From Sphingomonas sp. PP-F2F-G114-C0414 (lineage in GTDB: Bacteria; Pseudomonadota; Alphaproteobacteria; Sphingomonadales; Sphingomonadaceae): DNA of 64,000 bases. A program made the position numbers and the translations under genes. This document shows positions 32,486-40,967 of this stretch, piece by piece (the first letter of the stretch is position 1; every line of letters begins with the position of its first letter). The DNA lies in NCBI RefSeq assembly GCF_003688595.1, contig NZ_RCWT01000010.1:310001-374000 (forward strand), in the 5' to 3' direction. The notes below the pieces were generated by a model, which did not search any database, was not told where the DNA came from, and was given only the letters and a program-made list of their open reading frames with translations.

Positions 32486-33583
32486 ATGGAGCCGACCCGG
32501 CGTAGTTTGATCGTTGGCGGGGCCGCCACGCTGGTAGCGGCCTCGGTTCCGGCCTTAGCGCGCGCGCGCGGGCACGCGTTCACGCCGGGCGCGCTGTGGC
32601 CGGACAACCGCGGCGTCCACATCAACGCGCATGGCGGCGGACTGCTGCGGCAGGGTGATCGCTGGTACTGGTTCGGCGAACACAAGACGGCGGGCGAAGG
32701 CGGCAACGTCGCGCAGGTCGGCGTTCACGTCTACAGTTCGGCGAACCTCTACGACTGGCGCGACGAGGGTATCGCGCTCGCCGTCTCGGACGATCCGAAG
32801 AGCGATATCGTCCGCGGTTGCGTGATCGAGCGGCCCAAGGTGTTGCGCGATCCGGTGTCGGGGCGGTTCGTGATGTGGTTCCACCTCGAACTCAAGGGGC
32901 AGGGCTATGCCGCCGCGCGCGCCGGCGTCGCGGTCGCCGACCGTGTGACCGGGCCGTATCGCTTCCTGCGTTCGGGCCGCGTCGATCCGGGGCAGTGGCC
33001 GGTCAACGTCACTGCGGCGGACAAGGCGGACACCGACAGCCATCTCGTCCGCGATCGGCCTGGCGGGCAGATGGCGCGCGACATGACGCTGTTCGTCGAC
33101 GCCGAGGGCACCGCGTGGCACGTCTATGCGTCGGAGGAAAACCGCACCCTGCAGGCGGCGCGGCTGCGACCCGACCTGACCGCGCATGACGGACGCCATT
33201 GGCGGTTGCTGCCCGGCGGCGCGAACGAGGCGCCGACGATTTTTCGCGCGCGCGGGCGCTATTACATGATCACCTCGGGACTGACCGGTTGGGCACCAAA
33301 TCCCGCCCGGTCGTTCGTCGCCGACCGGATCGAGGGACCGTGGACCTCGCTCGGTAACCCCGTGCGTGGCACACCCGAGCAGGTCGCGACGACATTCGGC
33401 GGGCAAAGTACCTTCGTCCTGCCGCTCACCGGCAGGAGCGGGCGTGAGCGGTTCGTGTTCATGGCGGATATCTGGCGTCCGAAGAACGCGATCGACGGTC
33501 GCTATGTCTGGCTGCCGATCGAGTGGGAGGGCGACCGGCCGATCCTGCGCTGGCGCGATCGCTGGACACTGGAGGATTTATGA
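32486..33583 (+). CDS. GH43 exo-beta-1,3-galactanase-like enzyme (GH43_24 type)
   Basis: About 365 residues with a Tat-like signal (TRRSLIVGGAATLVAASVPA). The five-bladed propeller opens with RGVHINAHGGG and YWFGEHK, a signature of galactan 1,3-beta-galactosidases of GH43 subfamily 24. The acid would be Glu248 in NEAPTIF. This subfamily lacks the usual Asp base and is reported to use a glutamine instead; Gln307 in FGGQSTFV fits. These enzymes shorten the beta-1,3-galactan backbone of arabinogalactan and bypass side branches, which is the strongest single pointer to the locus substrate. I prefer the ATG at 32486 (GAGG six bases upstream) to the GTG at 32474. Its stop overlaps the next start by four bases. 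Confidence 0.82.
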   Translation: MEPTRRSLIVGGAATLVAASVPALARARGHAFTPGALWPDNRGVHINAHGGGLLRQGDRWYWFGEHKTAGEGGNVAQVGVHVYSSANLYDWRDEGIALAVSDDPKSDIVRGCVIERPKVLRDPVSGRFVMWFHLELKGQGYAAARAGVAVADRVTGPYRFLRSGRVDPGQWPVNVTAADKADTDSHLVRDRPGGQMARDMTLFVDAEGTAWHVYASEENRTLQAARLRPDLTAHDGRHWRLLPGGANEAPTIFRARGRYYMITSGLTGWAPNPARSFVADRIEGPWTSLGNPVRGTPEQVATTFGGQSTFVLPLTGRSGRERFVFMADIWRPKNAIDGRYVWLPIEWEGDRPILRWRDRWTLEDL

Positions 33584-34944
33584 TCCGGATCGCTCTGCTC
33601 GCTGCCGCCGCGCTGCTCGTCGCGGCCGATGCGCCGCCGCCGTGCTGGGACACGGCCGGCGACCGCAATCCCTTGCTGCCCGGCTATTTCGCGGATCCCT
33701 CGATCGTCCACGACAAGGGCCGCTGGTACATCTTCGCGACGATCGACCCGTGGGGCGACGACCGGCTCGCGCTCTGGACCTCGACCAACGGTCGCGACTG
33801 GACCTTCTCGACCCCCGCCTGGCCGACCAAGGCCGCGGCGACGAGCCCGAGTTCGGGGGACTCGAAGGTCTGGGCGCCGTCGGTGGTGAAGACGCGCGAT
33901 GGCCGCTGGTTCATGTACGTCTCGGTCGGCAGCGAAGTCTGGGTCGGTACCGCGCCGTCGCCGGCCGGACCGTGGCGCGACGCGCACGGCGGCAAGCCGC
34001 TGATCGCCAAGGCGTTCGACCCCCGGTACCACATGATCGATGCCGAAGCGTTCGTCGACGACGACGGCCAGGCCTATCTCTATTGGGGATCGGGGTGGAA
34101 CTGGACCAACGGGCATTGCTTCGTCGTCAAGCTCAAGCCCGACATGGTGACGTTCGACGGCACGCCGAAGGACGTGACGCCGCCGCATTATTTCGAAGCC
34201 CCGTTCATGGTCCGCGCGGGGAAACATTATGCGCTGACCTATAGCGACGGGAAGACGACCGAGGACACGTACAAGGTGCGGTACGCGATCGGCGACACGC
34301 CGTTCGGGCCGTTCCGCGAGGCCGCCAACAGCCCGATCCTGTCGACCGATCGCGCGCGCGACGTGATCAGTCCGGGGCATCATGCGATCTTCCGGTCGGG
34401 CGGCCAAGCGTACATCCTGTATCACCGCCAGGGCCTGCCGTTCCCGCCACCCGGCGACGCGGTATTGCGGCAGGTCGCGGTCGATCCGCTGACGATCCGC
34501 GACGACGGGACGATCGCGACCGTCGTGCCGAGCCACGGCGGGATCGTCGAGGGGTTCGCGGCACGTCGCGATGCGGGGCTGCACTGGACCGCGGGCGGCG
34601 AGGGGGCCGATGCGCTGCACGGTCCGGCGCGCGCGGCAGACGACAATTACGCGACGCTGTGGCGCGCCAAGCCGGGTGCGCCCGCGACGCTGGTCGCCGA
34701 TCTCGGGTCGGTGCGGACGGTGCGCGAGAGCCTGGTGCGGATGGAATATCCGATCCGTCGCTACGCGCTGTCGATCGAGGCCTCCGCGGATGGGCGGACC
34801 TGGCGCCGCGTGGCGCAGGCGACGGCAAGCGGATCGCCGATCGTGCTCCACCACGCCGCACCGACCCGCTATCTGCGGCTGACCGTGCCAACCGGTGCGG
34901 GCGTCTGGGAGTGGACGATTCGATTACGAGATACCGGCCATTAG
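33580..34944 (+). CDS. GH43-family glycosidase with C-terminal beta-sandwich
   Basis: A 454-residue secreted enzyme (MIRIALLAAAALLVAADAP signal). The beta-propeller spans about residues 28-320: base Asp39 in FADPSIV, the Asp that tunes the acid in MIDAEAFVDDDGQAYLYWG, and the probable acid Glu in PPHYFEAPFM. Residues ~340-454 form a discoidin/F5-8C-like sandwich (DDNYATLWRAKPGAPATLVA; RYLRLTVPTGAGVWEW), perhaps sugar binding. GH43 members include arabinofuranosidases, xylosidases and galactosidases; in this company an arabinofuranosidase trimming arabinogalactan is likely but not shown. The ATG at 33580 has GGAGG just upstream and overlaps the previous stop (ATGA). Confidence 0.85.
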   Translation: MIRIALLAAAALLVAADAPPPCWDTAGDRNPLLPGYFADPSIVHDKGRWYIFATIDPWGDDRLALWTSTNGRDWTFSTPAWPTKAAATSPSSGDSKVWAPSVVKTRDGRWFMYVSVGSEVWVGTAPSPAGPWRDAHGGKPLIAKAFDPRYHMIDAEAFVDDDGQAYLYWGSGWNWTNGHCFVVKLKPDMVTFDGTPKDVTPPHYFEAPFMVRAGKHYALTYSDGKTTEDTYKVRYAIGDTPFGPFREAANSPILSTDRARDVISPGHHAIFRSGGQAYILYHRQGLPFPPPGDAVLRQVAVDPLTIRDDGTIATVVPSHGGIVEGFAARRDAGLHWTAGGEGADALHGPARAADDNYATLWRAKPGAPATLVADLGSVRTVRESLVRMEYPIRRYALSIEASADGRTWRRVAQATASGSPIVLHHAAPTRYLRLTVPTGAGVWEWTIRLRDTGH

Positions 34945-35960
34945 CGCTGGTTCTCGCGCTCGCGTTGCCCGCACTCGCATCGAGCGCACCCCTCGCTAGG
35001 GCACAGCCGACGATGCTGCGGATGCCCGATATGCCGCTCCACGATCCGTGGATCGTCGCGGATCGGGCGACGCGGACCTATCATCTCTATACGCGCAATG
35101 AGCCGAAGATGTCGGGCGACCCGCGGATCGGCATCATGGCCTATACCAGCCGCAACCTGCGCGACTGGTCGCGGCCGCGTATCGTGTCGGTGATCCCGCC
35201 CGGCGGCTGGGCGAACGATGGCGCGTGGGCGCCCGAGGTGCATTGGTGGCGCGGGCGCTGGTATCTGTTCGCGACCTACCACAATGAGTCCGCCGCGCTG
35301 AAGACGCAGGGCGTGCGCAAGCTGCATCGCCGCGGCACGACGCTGGCAGTGGCGGACCGGCTCGACGGCCCGTTCCTGCCGGTTCGCGATGCCGAGCCGG
35401 TGGTCGATCCCGAGACGATGACGCTCGACGGCACGCTGTACGTCGACCCTGCGAAGCGTCCGTGGCTGGTCTACGCGCACGAGTGGGTGCAGACCGGAGA
35501 CGGCACGATCGAGGCGGTGCCGCTGAACGATCGGCTCGCCGCCAGCGGACCGCCACGCGTGCTGTTCCACGCGTCGGCGGCGCCTTGGGCGGACGGCAAG
35601 CCGCAGGCCGAGGGCGATGTGATCCGCGTCACCGATGGGCCCGAACTGTTCCGTACGCGCACCGGGCGCCTGTTGATGCTGTGGTCGAGCTACGACCGCA
35701 CCGGCTATGTCCAAGGGCTCGCCCGATCGCGCAGCGGGACGCTGGCGGGGCCGTGGCAGCAACTCGAACCTCTGGTCCGGCGCGACAGCGGCCACGGGAT
35801 GCTCTTCCGTCGGTTCGACGGGACGCTGATGATGGTGCTGCACCGCCCGTTCAAGAACGCGCGCGGCAAGCTCTACGTCATGCGCGACACCGGCGACCGC
35901 GTGGCGATCGTCCGCGAGGCCACCGATCTCGATGGCGAGACCGCTCCGACGCACCGCTGA
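34911..35960 (+). CDS. GH43-like secreted glycosidase
   Basis: About 349 residues. I start it at the GTG at 34911, inside the end of the previous gene, because this gives a full signal peptide (YRPLALVLALALPALASSAP); the open frame extends much further upstream as non-coding shadow. The propeller carries the GH43 triad pattern: Asp in LHDPWIVADR, Asp in LDGTLYVDPA, and the likely acid Glu in TDGPELFRTR. HGMLFRRFDGTLMMVLHRP resembles arabinan/arabinofuranoside-acting GH43 proteins. It ends the + strand glycosidase run, overlapping its neighbour by 34 bases. Nothing notable lies in the 70 bases between its stop and cbtA. Confidence 0.82.
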   Translation: MDDSITRYRPLALVLALALPALASSAPLARAQPTMLRMPDMPLHDPWIVADRATRTYHLYTRNEPKMSGDPRIGIMAYTSRNLRDWSRPRIVSVIPPGGWANDGAWAPEVHWWRGRWYLFATYHNESAALKTQGVRKLHRRGTTLAVADRLDGPFLPVRDAEPVVDPETMTLDGTLYVDPAKRPWLVYAHEWVQTGDGTIEAVPLNDRLAASGPPRVLFHASAAPWADGKPQAEGDVIRVTDGPELFRTRTGRLLMLWSSYDRTGYVQGLARSRSGTLAGPWQQLEPLVRRDSGHGMLFRRFDGTLMMVLHRPFKNARGKLYVMRDTGDRVAIVREATDLDGETAPTHR

Positions 35961-36030
35961 GCCGGTCGCCGTTTCAGGACCAACGGGCGCTACGTCGACG
36001 GAATAGATCCCGGATGCTTTCGCGCCGCGC

Positions 36031-36756
36031 CTACCGCTCGACCGCGTGCCGTTCACGTAAGGTACGGTCGATCTGCCAGCCGAAGGCGATCCCGATGACG
36101 ACGAACAACACCGTCTGCGTGGCGATCGACGCGATCCGGAATTGCCACAGCAGAGTTGCGGGGAACGTCGCGGGGACCTCGTCGATCGTCGGCAGGAGCA
36201 ATTGCAGTGCTGCGACTAGCGCGACATAGCCGACCACACCGGCTAGGATGGCATCGATTGCGGACGATCGCCCGCTCAGGCGCCGCCGTATCCAGACGCC
36301 CGCGACCGCGGCCAGCACCGAAAAGCCGAGCATCCCGAAATAGGCGACGGTTCTCAGTCTGACCGTCTCGTGAAGACCCACCGCCGGCGGCGTCGGCGGG
36401 TATTTGAGCGCGGGCACGAGGACGATCACGACGACCGTCGCGAGCGCGAGCAGCAGCGACAGGCTGCGTGGCCCGATCTGCACGACGCGACCGTAGAGAA
36501 CCGCGAAGACGATTGCGAACAGGCCGCCGAGCGCGGTCCCGTACATCAGCATCGCGGTGTAGAGCCCTGCGGTCTTCTGGATCGTTCGGCTGACGAGTTC
36601 CTCGTCCATGCCGGGCATGGCGTGTGCGGCGTGTGCCGCTTCGAAGGCTATCGCGGCGTCGATCTTGGGTTCGGCGAAGACTAGCGCGAAGGTCGCGGCG
36701 ATCAGCGCGCCGAGGATGCCCGACAGCATCCCGCGCCACAGCATGTGTTTCATCAT
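36031..36756 (-). CDS. cbtA: CbtA, predicted cobalt transporter subunit
   Basis: About 241 residues with several membrane helices: MLSGILGALIAATFALVF, LYTAMLMYGTALGGLFAIVF, LSLLLALATVVVIVLVPAL, VAYFGMLGFSVLAAVAGVWI, AILAGVVGYVALVAALQLLL and a final helix near IATQTVLFVVIGIAF. PALKYPPTPPAVG is a CbtA family landmark. CbtA with CbtB is a predicted cobalt importer tied to B12 synthesis. The paired ATGs at 36756/36753 are the best starts; the open frame upstream reads through cbtB. It follows cbtB after a 16-base gap and so shares the cobalamin riboswitch upstream of cbtB. Confidence 0.9.
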   Translation of the reverse strand: MMKHMLWRGMLSGILGALIAATFALVFAEPKIDAAIAFEAAHAAHAMPGMDEELVSRTIQKTAGLYTAMLMYGTALGGLFAIVFAVLYGRVVQIGPRSLSLLLALATVVVIVLVPALKYPPTPPAVGLHETVRLRTVAYFGMLGFSVLAAVAGVWIRRRLSGRSSAIDAILAGVVGYVALVAALQLLLPTIDEVPATFPATLLWQFRIASIATQTVLFVVIGIAFGWQIDRTLRERHAVER

Positions 36757-36772
36757 GGTCTGGGGCCCCGGC

Positions 36773-37000
36773 TCAGTGGCAGGGGAAGCCCAGCAGATGG
36801 CGCCCGTCATGGACGTATTCATGCACGTACATGCCTTGGAACAGTGCGAACGCGCCCTGTTCGGTGCTGACGAAATACAGCATGATCAGCGCGATGATGC
36901 TGCCGAGTACCGCCCAGGGGGCGATCTCGTCGAGCGGAATGCCGGGGGTCGTCCCGATCGCGATGTACGGGTCGTGCGGGGAAAGCGCGCGTGCGGCCAT
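36773..37000 (-). CDS. cbtB: CbtB, small predicted cobalt transporter subunit
   Basis: A 75-residue protein with one membrane helix (APWAVLGSIIALIMLYFV) and a C-terminal His-rich metal motif (MYVHEYVHDGRHLLGFPCH), the defining pattern of CbtB. The ATG at 37000 is preceded by TAGGAGA. It is the first gene of cbtBA, and a cobalamin riboswitch lies about 40 bases upstream, so cobalt import should fall when B12 is plentiful. Confidence 0.92.
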   Translation of the reverse strand: MAARALSPHDPYIAIGTTPGIPLDEIAPWAVLGSIIALIMLYFVSTEQGAFALFQGMYVHEYVHDGRHLLGFPCH

Positions 37001-37040
37001 GATCAGTCTCCTACCGGGATTTCGCGCCCGGCGAACGTTG

Positions 37041-37140
37041 AGGCGTCGGGCGGGGTCTGGCTCTCGACAGGATGGAGTCCGTCGATCACAGTGGCGCGAC
37101 CGCGCCGGTATCGCACCGGCTTCCCGCCCGGCTCCGATCG
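37041..37140 (-). ncRNA. Cobalamin riboswitch controlling cbtBA
   Basis: On the minus strand the conserved cobalamin-riboswitch pieces occur in order: GGGAAGCCGGTGCGATACC, then CGCGCCACTGT, then AGCCAGACCCCGCC near the 3' side. A possible hairpin (GCCGGG...CCCGG) just before the TAGGAGA site of cbtB could hide the ribosome site when ligand is bound. Boundaries are approximate. Confidence 0.88.
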
Positions 37141-37190
37141 CTCTGCTGTGGAGCGACGGGGCAGGGGCGTCAACCGATTTGGAGTTTTGG

Positions 37191-37751
37191 ATGGCGACCC
37201 GTCTCGTCCTGATCTGCGCTGGCGGCACGCGCTCGATGCGCGCGGGTGGTTTCCCCGATCCGGCGGAACCGCTCGACGAGGGGGGAAGGGCCAAGGCGGG
37301 GGCGGCAAAGCTGGACGGTCCGAAGCCGGCGAGTGTCTGGACCAGTCCCAACACCGCGGCGCGCGAGACTGCGATCGCCCTGGGACTGGCCGCTACGCCG
37401 AGCGAGGTGTTGCGCGACATCGACCACGGTGCCTGGACCGGGCTGTCGTTCGAGGCGGTTCATACGCTCGCGCCGGAGGCTCTGGCGGCGTGGCTTATGG
37501 CGCCCGAAGATGGTGCGCCGAACGGCGAAACGCTTGCCGCCGTCGCGCAACGCGTCGAACCCTGGCTCCGCAGCCTGGAGCGGATCGACCAGCCTATCGT
37601 GGCGATCACGCACGCGAGCGTGATCCGCGCGACCATTGCAACGGCGCTGTCGATACCGGTCGCGGCGACGCTGCGGATCGATATCGCCCCGCTGTCGCAG
37701 ACGATCCTGTCGTTCAACCGCGTCTGGCGTCTTCAGGCACTACGCGGCTGA
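37191..37751 (+). CDS. Histidine-phosphatase-superfamily protein lacking the catalytic His
   Basis: A 186-residue homologue of phosphoglycerate mutase/CobC-type phosphatases. The overall pattern is kept: WTSPNTAARETAIALG (the SxxxRAxQTA element), IDHGAWTGLSFE, and the late THASVIRATIATAL. But the N-terminal RHG motif reads VLICAGGTRSMRAG, with Ala where the phosphorylated His should be. Sphingomonad relatives of this group commonly have CHG there. So it is probably inactive or has a different role. Position next to the cob cluster suggests an origin as alpha-ribazole phosphatase (CobC), but this is inference. It is divergent from cbtB and its last 12 bases overlap cobF on the other strand. 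Confidence 0.75.
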   Translation: MATRLVLICAGGTRSMRAGGFPDPAEPLDEGGRAKAGAAKLDGPKPASVWTSPNTAARETAIALGLAATPSEVLRDIDHGAWTGLSFEAVHTLAPEALAAWLMAPEDGAPNGETLAAVAQRVEPWLRSLERIDQPIVAITHASVIRATIATALSIPVAATLRIDIAPLSQTILSFNRVWRLQALRG

Positions 37752-38504
37752 CCGGCGGCGGAGCAGGTAGGTGTCCATGATCCAGCCATGCTCGGCGCGT
37801 AGCGCGGCACGATCGGAGGCGATCTTTACTGCCACCTCGGTCAGTGGCCCTGCGACCAGTGCTTCGTGCGGCATGCCGAGATAGGCTCCCCACCATATGT
37901 CGATGTCCGGCGCAGCGATGGTCTCGAACGCACAGCCGCCATCCAGCATCACCGCCAGCGTATCGATCCCCGCCGGCCAACCCTCGTCGCGCAGCCGTCG
38001 TCCGGTCGTGACGAGCACCGGCGCGCCGAGGCTGTTGAGTGGTATCGCGTGCGCCGCGGTCAGCGCCTGCAGGCTGGTGATCCCAGGAACGACATGGACC
38101 CGCAGCGAAATGCCGGCGTGGCGCAAGCGCTCGGCGATCCTCAGGCTGCTGTCGTACAGCGACGGGTCACCCCAGACGAGCAACGCCAGCCGTCCGCCCT
38201 CGGGAAGATGTCGCGCGACCGCATCCGCCCAGCATTCGGCGATCGCATCGTGCCAGTCGTCGACCTCGGCGAGATAGGCTCCCGCGGTGCCGCGCACGGG
38301 GAGGTCGAACTCCACGACCCGCGTGCTACCGGTCAGGACCGTGGCGCAGATCGTCCGGCGCAGATCGATCAGGTCGGACTTCGCATCGCCCTTGCGCGGC
38401 AGGAGGATGACGTCGGCGGCGTTCATAGCAGCCTCCGCCGCACGCGTGAGGTGATCGAGATTGCCCGTCCCGATCCCGATCAGATGCAGGTCGATCGCGC
38501 TCAT
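37740..38504 (-). CDS. cobF: Precorrin-6A synthase (deacetylating), CobF
   Basis: A 254-residue SAM-dependent corrin methylase of the aerobic pathway: it methylates C1 of precorrin-5 with loss of acetate, giving precorrin-6A. The tetrapyrrole-methylase fold is clear: HLIGIGTGNLDHLTRAA at the N-terminus, LLVWGDPSLYDSSLRI for the SAM site, VHVVPGITSLQALTA, and the late WWGAYLGMPHEALVAG typical of CobF. It is the last gene of the cobL-E-M-B-F run; its start overlaps the cobB stop by four bases. Presence of CobF and CobG marks the oxygen-dependent route. Confidence 0.93.
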   Translation of the reverse strand: MSAIDLHLIGIGTGNLDHLTRAAEAAMNAADVILLPRKGDAKSDLIDLRRTICATVLTGSTRVVEFDLPVRGTAGAYLAEVDDWHDAIAECWADAVARHLPEGGRLALLVWGDPSLYDSSLRIAERLRHAGISLRVHVVPGITSLQALTAAHAIPLNSLGAPVLVTTGRRLRDEGWPAGIDTLAVMLDGGCAFETIAAPDIDIWWGAYLGMPHEALVAGPLTEVAVKIASDRAALRAEHGWIMDTYLLRRRSAA

Positions 38505-39808
38505 CGGCCGTGCGCGATCAGGTGGAAGAAGGTGCCCGATACGCGGTCGCGATACGATCCGCTTTCGGCCACCAGCGTGCCCTCGGCATCCGTCACTTCG
38601 GCGAGTGGCTGATCCGGTTGGTCGAGGATCGTCGAATAATGGAATTCGTGACCGCGCAGATCGCTGCCCGCCATGACCCCGGCCATCGGTGCGAGCAGAG
38701 TCGCACGGCGATAGCCCAGATGCATGCGGCGCTTCTCATAACTCGTGACCAGACCGAGCAGTCCCGCCATGCGGTGGCGCGTGCCGTCGGCATCGATCAG
38801 CGCCTCGCCGAGCGCCATGTAGCCGCCGCACTCGCCGTGCACGGGCCGCGTGCGCGCGTGCTCGGCCAGCGCCGCGTGGAAAGTGCGCGCCTCGGCGAGA
38901 CGACCGGCGTGCAGTTCGGGATAGCCGCCGGGCAACCAGACGAGATCGGCGTGCGGCGCGGGGGCTTCATCGGCGAGCGGTGAGAAGGGTAGGATTTCAG
39001 CGCCCGCACTCCGCCATCCGGCCAGCATGTGCGGATACGCGAATGAGAACGCGGCATCCTGTGCCAGCGCGATCCGCTGGGCCGGCGGCCTGAAGCTATG
39101 CGGTTCGGACTCGGCGTGCGGCGTTGCCGATGCCGCGGCGCGGATCGCGGCGAGATCGACATGCTCGCGCAGAAATGCGGCGTAGTCGGCGATCCGGGTC
39201 TCGAGATCGGCATGTTCCGACGCCTGGACCAGCCCTAGATGCCGCTCGGGCAGTTTCAGGTCGCCGCGCCGTGGCAGCGCGCCGAACACGTGGATGCCGA
39301 CCGCCGCCATGCCGCTGCGCGCCAGCCGTTCATGCCGCGGGCTCGCGACCCGGTTCAGGATCACGCCGGCGATCGGAAGCTCGGGATCGTAGCGCGCAAA
39401 GCCGAGCGCCGTCGCCGCGGCCGACTGCGCCTGACCCGATACGTCGATCACCAGCACCACCGGCCAGCCCATCCGCCGCGCGATGTCCGCGCTGGCACCG
39501 TTGCCGGTGGCGCCGGGTTTCGCGACGCCGTCGAACAGCCCCATCGAGCCTTCCGCTAGCACGAAATCGGCGTCGCTCGCCTGCGCGGCAAGGCCGTCGA
39601 GCATCATGCCGCTCATCGCCCAGCTGTCGAGGTTGAACGAGGCCCGCCCGCTGGCCGCGCGGTGGAATGCGGGATCGATATAGTCGGGGCCGCTCTTGAA
39701 CGGCTGCACGGCCAACCCGTCGTCGCGCAGCGCGCGGAGCAGGCCGAGCATGACCGTGGTCTTGCCGGTTCCCGAGGCGGGCGCGGCGATCATCAAACCG
39801 GGGATCAT
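38501..39808 (-). CDS. cobB: Cobyrinate/hydrogenobyrinate a,c-diamide synthase, CobB
   Basis: A 435-residue glutamine-dependent amidotransferase that amidates the a and c side chains of hydrogenobyrinic acid using ATP. The N-terminal half is a dethiobiotin-synthetase-like ATPase ([38 protein letters not shown]). The C-terminal half is a class I glutaminase with the nucleophile Cys in [14 protein letters not shown] and the His in HEFHYS. It overlaps cobM and cobF by four bases at either side. The product is the substrate of the CobNST chelatase, whose large subunit is encoded further upstream. Confidence 0.94.
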   Translation of the reverse strand: MIPGLMIAAPASGTGKTTVMLGLLRALRDDGLAVQPFKSGPDYIDPAFHRAASGRASFNLDSWAMSGMMLDGLAAQASDADFVLAEGSMGLFDGVAKPGATGNGASADIARRMGWPVVLVIDVSGQAQSAAATALGFARYDPELPIAGVILNRVASPRHERLARSGMAAVGIHVFGALPRRGDLKLPERHLGLVQASEHADLETRIADYAAFLREHVDLAAIRAAASATPHAESEPHSFRPPAQRIALAQDAAFSFAYPHMLAGWRSAGAEILPFSPLADEAPAPHADLVWLPGGYPELHAGRLAEARTFHAALAEHARTRPVHGECGGYMALGEALIDADGTRHRMAGLLGLVTSYEKRRMHLGYRRATLLAPMAGVMAGSDLRGHEFHYSTILDQPDQPLAEVTDAEGTLVAESGSYRDRVSGTFFHLIAHGR

Positions 39809-40590
39809 ACAGAGCCCTCCGCAAACCGCGACGTCGCATCCTGCGGTCGGAAGCGACGGTCATACCCTGTCGCATACAGGCTGCTCTCGTCGAAATTCGC
39901 GGCGGCGAGAACGCGCCCGACGAGGATCAACGCCGTCCGATCGGGGCCATCGGCCGCAGCCTCGACGATCGTCGCCAGCGTCGCCCGGACGATGCGTTGA
40001 TCCGGCCAGCTCGCCCGCCAGACGATCGCCGCCGGACAGTCGCTCCCGTACGCGGGCGTTACCGCGGCCACCACCTGGGCAAGGTTATGGATCGACAGAT
40101 GGATCGCCAGGGTCGATCCGGTGGCGGCGAACGCGGCAAGGTCCTCGGCGGGCGGCATCGCGCTCGCGCGTCCGGGCGTGCGTGTCAGCACGACCGACTG
40201 CGTCAGACCGGGAAGCGTCAGTTCGGCTTCGAGCGCCGCCGCCGCCGCGGCGAACGCGGGCACGCCGGGCGTCACGGTGAATGGGATGTCGAGCGCACGC
40301 AGCCGACGGAGTTGCTCGCCCATCGCCGACCAGATCGACAGGTCGCCCGAATGCAGTCGAGCGATGTCGTGGCCCGCGGCGTGCGCGTCGGCGATCGCCG
40401 CGACGATCTGATCGAGCGACAGCGGCGCGGTGTTGATGATCCGCGCACCGGACGGGCAATGCTCGAGCAGCGCCGCGGGCACCAGCGATCCGGCGTAGAG
40501 GCACACCGGCGACGCCGCGATCAGATCGCGTCCGCGCAACGTCAGCAGATCGGGCGCACCGGGGCCGGCACCGATGAAATGAACGGTCAT
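39805..40590 (-). CDS. cobM: Precorrin-4 C11-methyltransferase, CobM
   Basis: A 261-residue SAM-dependent methylase that converts precorrin-4 to precorrin-5. Family marks: [18 protein letters not shown] at the start, [23 protein letters not shown] (the GD SAM loop), [20 protein letters not shown] and [10 protein letters not shown]. It overlaps cobE and cobB by four bases each, so translation is coupled through the run. Confidence 0.94.
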   Translation of the reverse strand: MTVHFIGAGPGAPDLLTLRGRDLIAASPVCLYAGSLVPAALLEHCPSGARIINTAPLSLDQIVAAIADAHAAGHDIARLHSGDLSIWSAMGEQLRRLRALDIPFTVTPGVPAFAAAAAALEAELTLPGLTQSVVLTRTPGRASAMPPAEDLAAFAATGSTLAIHLSIHNLAQVVAAVTPAYGSDCPAAIVWRASWPDQRIVRATLATIVEAAADGPDRTALILVGRVLAAANFDESSLYATGYDRRFRPQDATSRFAEGSV

Positions 40591-40967
40591 GCAGCAGGTC
40601 CTTGGGCGATGGCACAGGTCGCCATCCGGTTGGGAGAGACGTGGCGGCGGGTCAGAAGCCGTGCGTCGGGACCTGCCGCGCTCAGCGCTGCGGCTTCCGC
40701 GACACTGCCGGTGCCGCGTGTTTCGAGGCTGAATCGGGAGCTCGTTGGCGTGGTTATGCTGCGCAGCATTTCCGGCGTCACGGCGATCAGCGGCAGGTCG
40801 AGCGCAGTGGCGAGCGAGGCAAGCAGTGCTATCTTGTCATGGGGCGCGGCAAGCGCCGTCACCGCAGGATGGCCACTCTGCGCGAGCGCGAGCGCGGCCT
40901 TGCACGCCGCTACATCGGCGGCGGCACGAAAGCCGAAACCGGCGACGATCACAGCGCGACGCTCCAT
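40587..40967 (-). CDS. cobE: CobE / CbiG C-terminal-domain protein
   Basis: A 126-residue protein equal to the C-terminal domain of Cbi[20 protein letters not shown] at the N-terminus, [20 protein letters not shown] and [11 protein letters not shown] in the middle. In aerobic producers it appears as free-standing CobE; it is linked to the ring-contraction stage but its exact task is unsettled. The ATG at 40967 lies 19 bases inside the end of cobL, and its stop overlaps the cobM start. Confidence 0.88.
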   Translation of the reverse strand: MERRAVIVAGFGFRAAADVAACKAALALAQSGHPAVTALAAPHDKIALLASLATALDLPLIAVTPEMLRSITTPTSSRFSLETRGTGSVAEAAALSAAGPDARLLTRRHVSPNRMATCAIAQGPAA

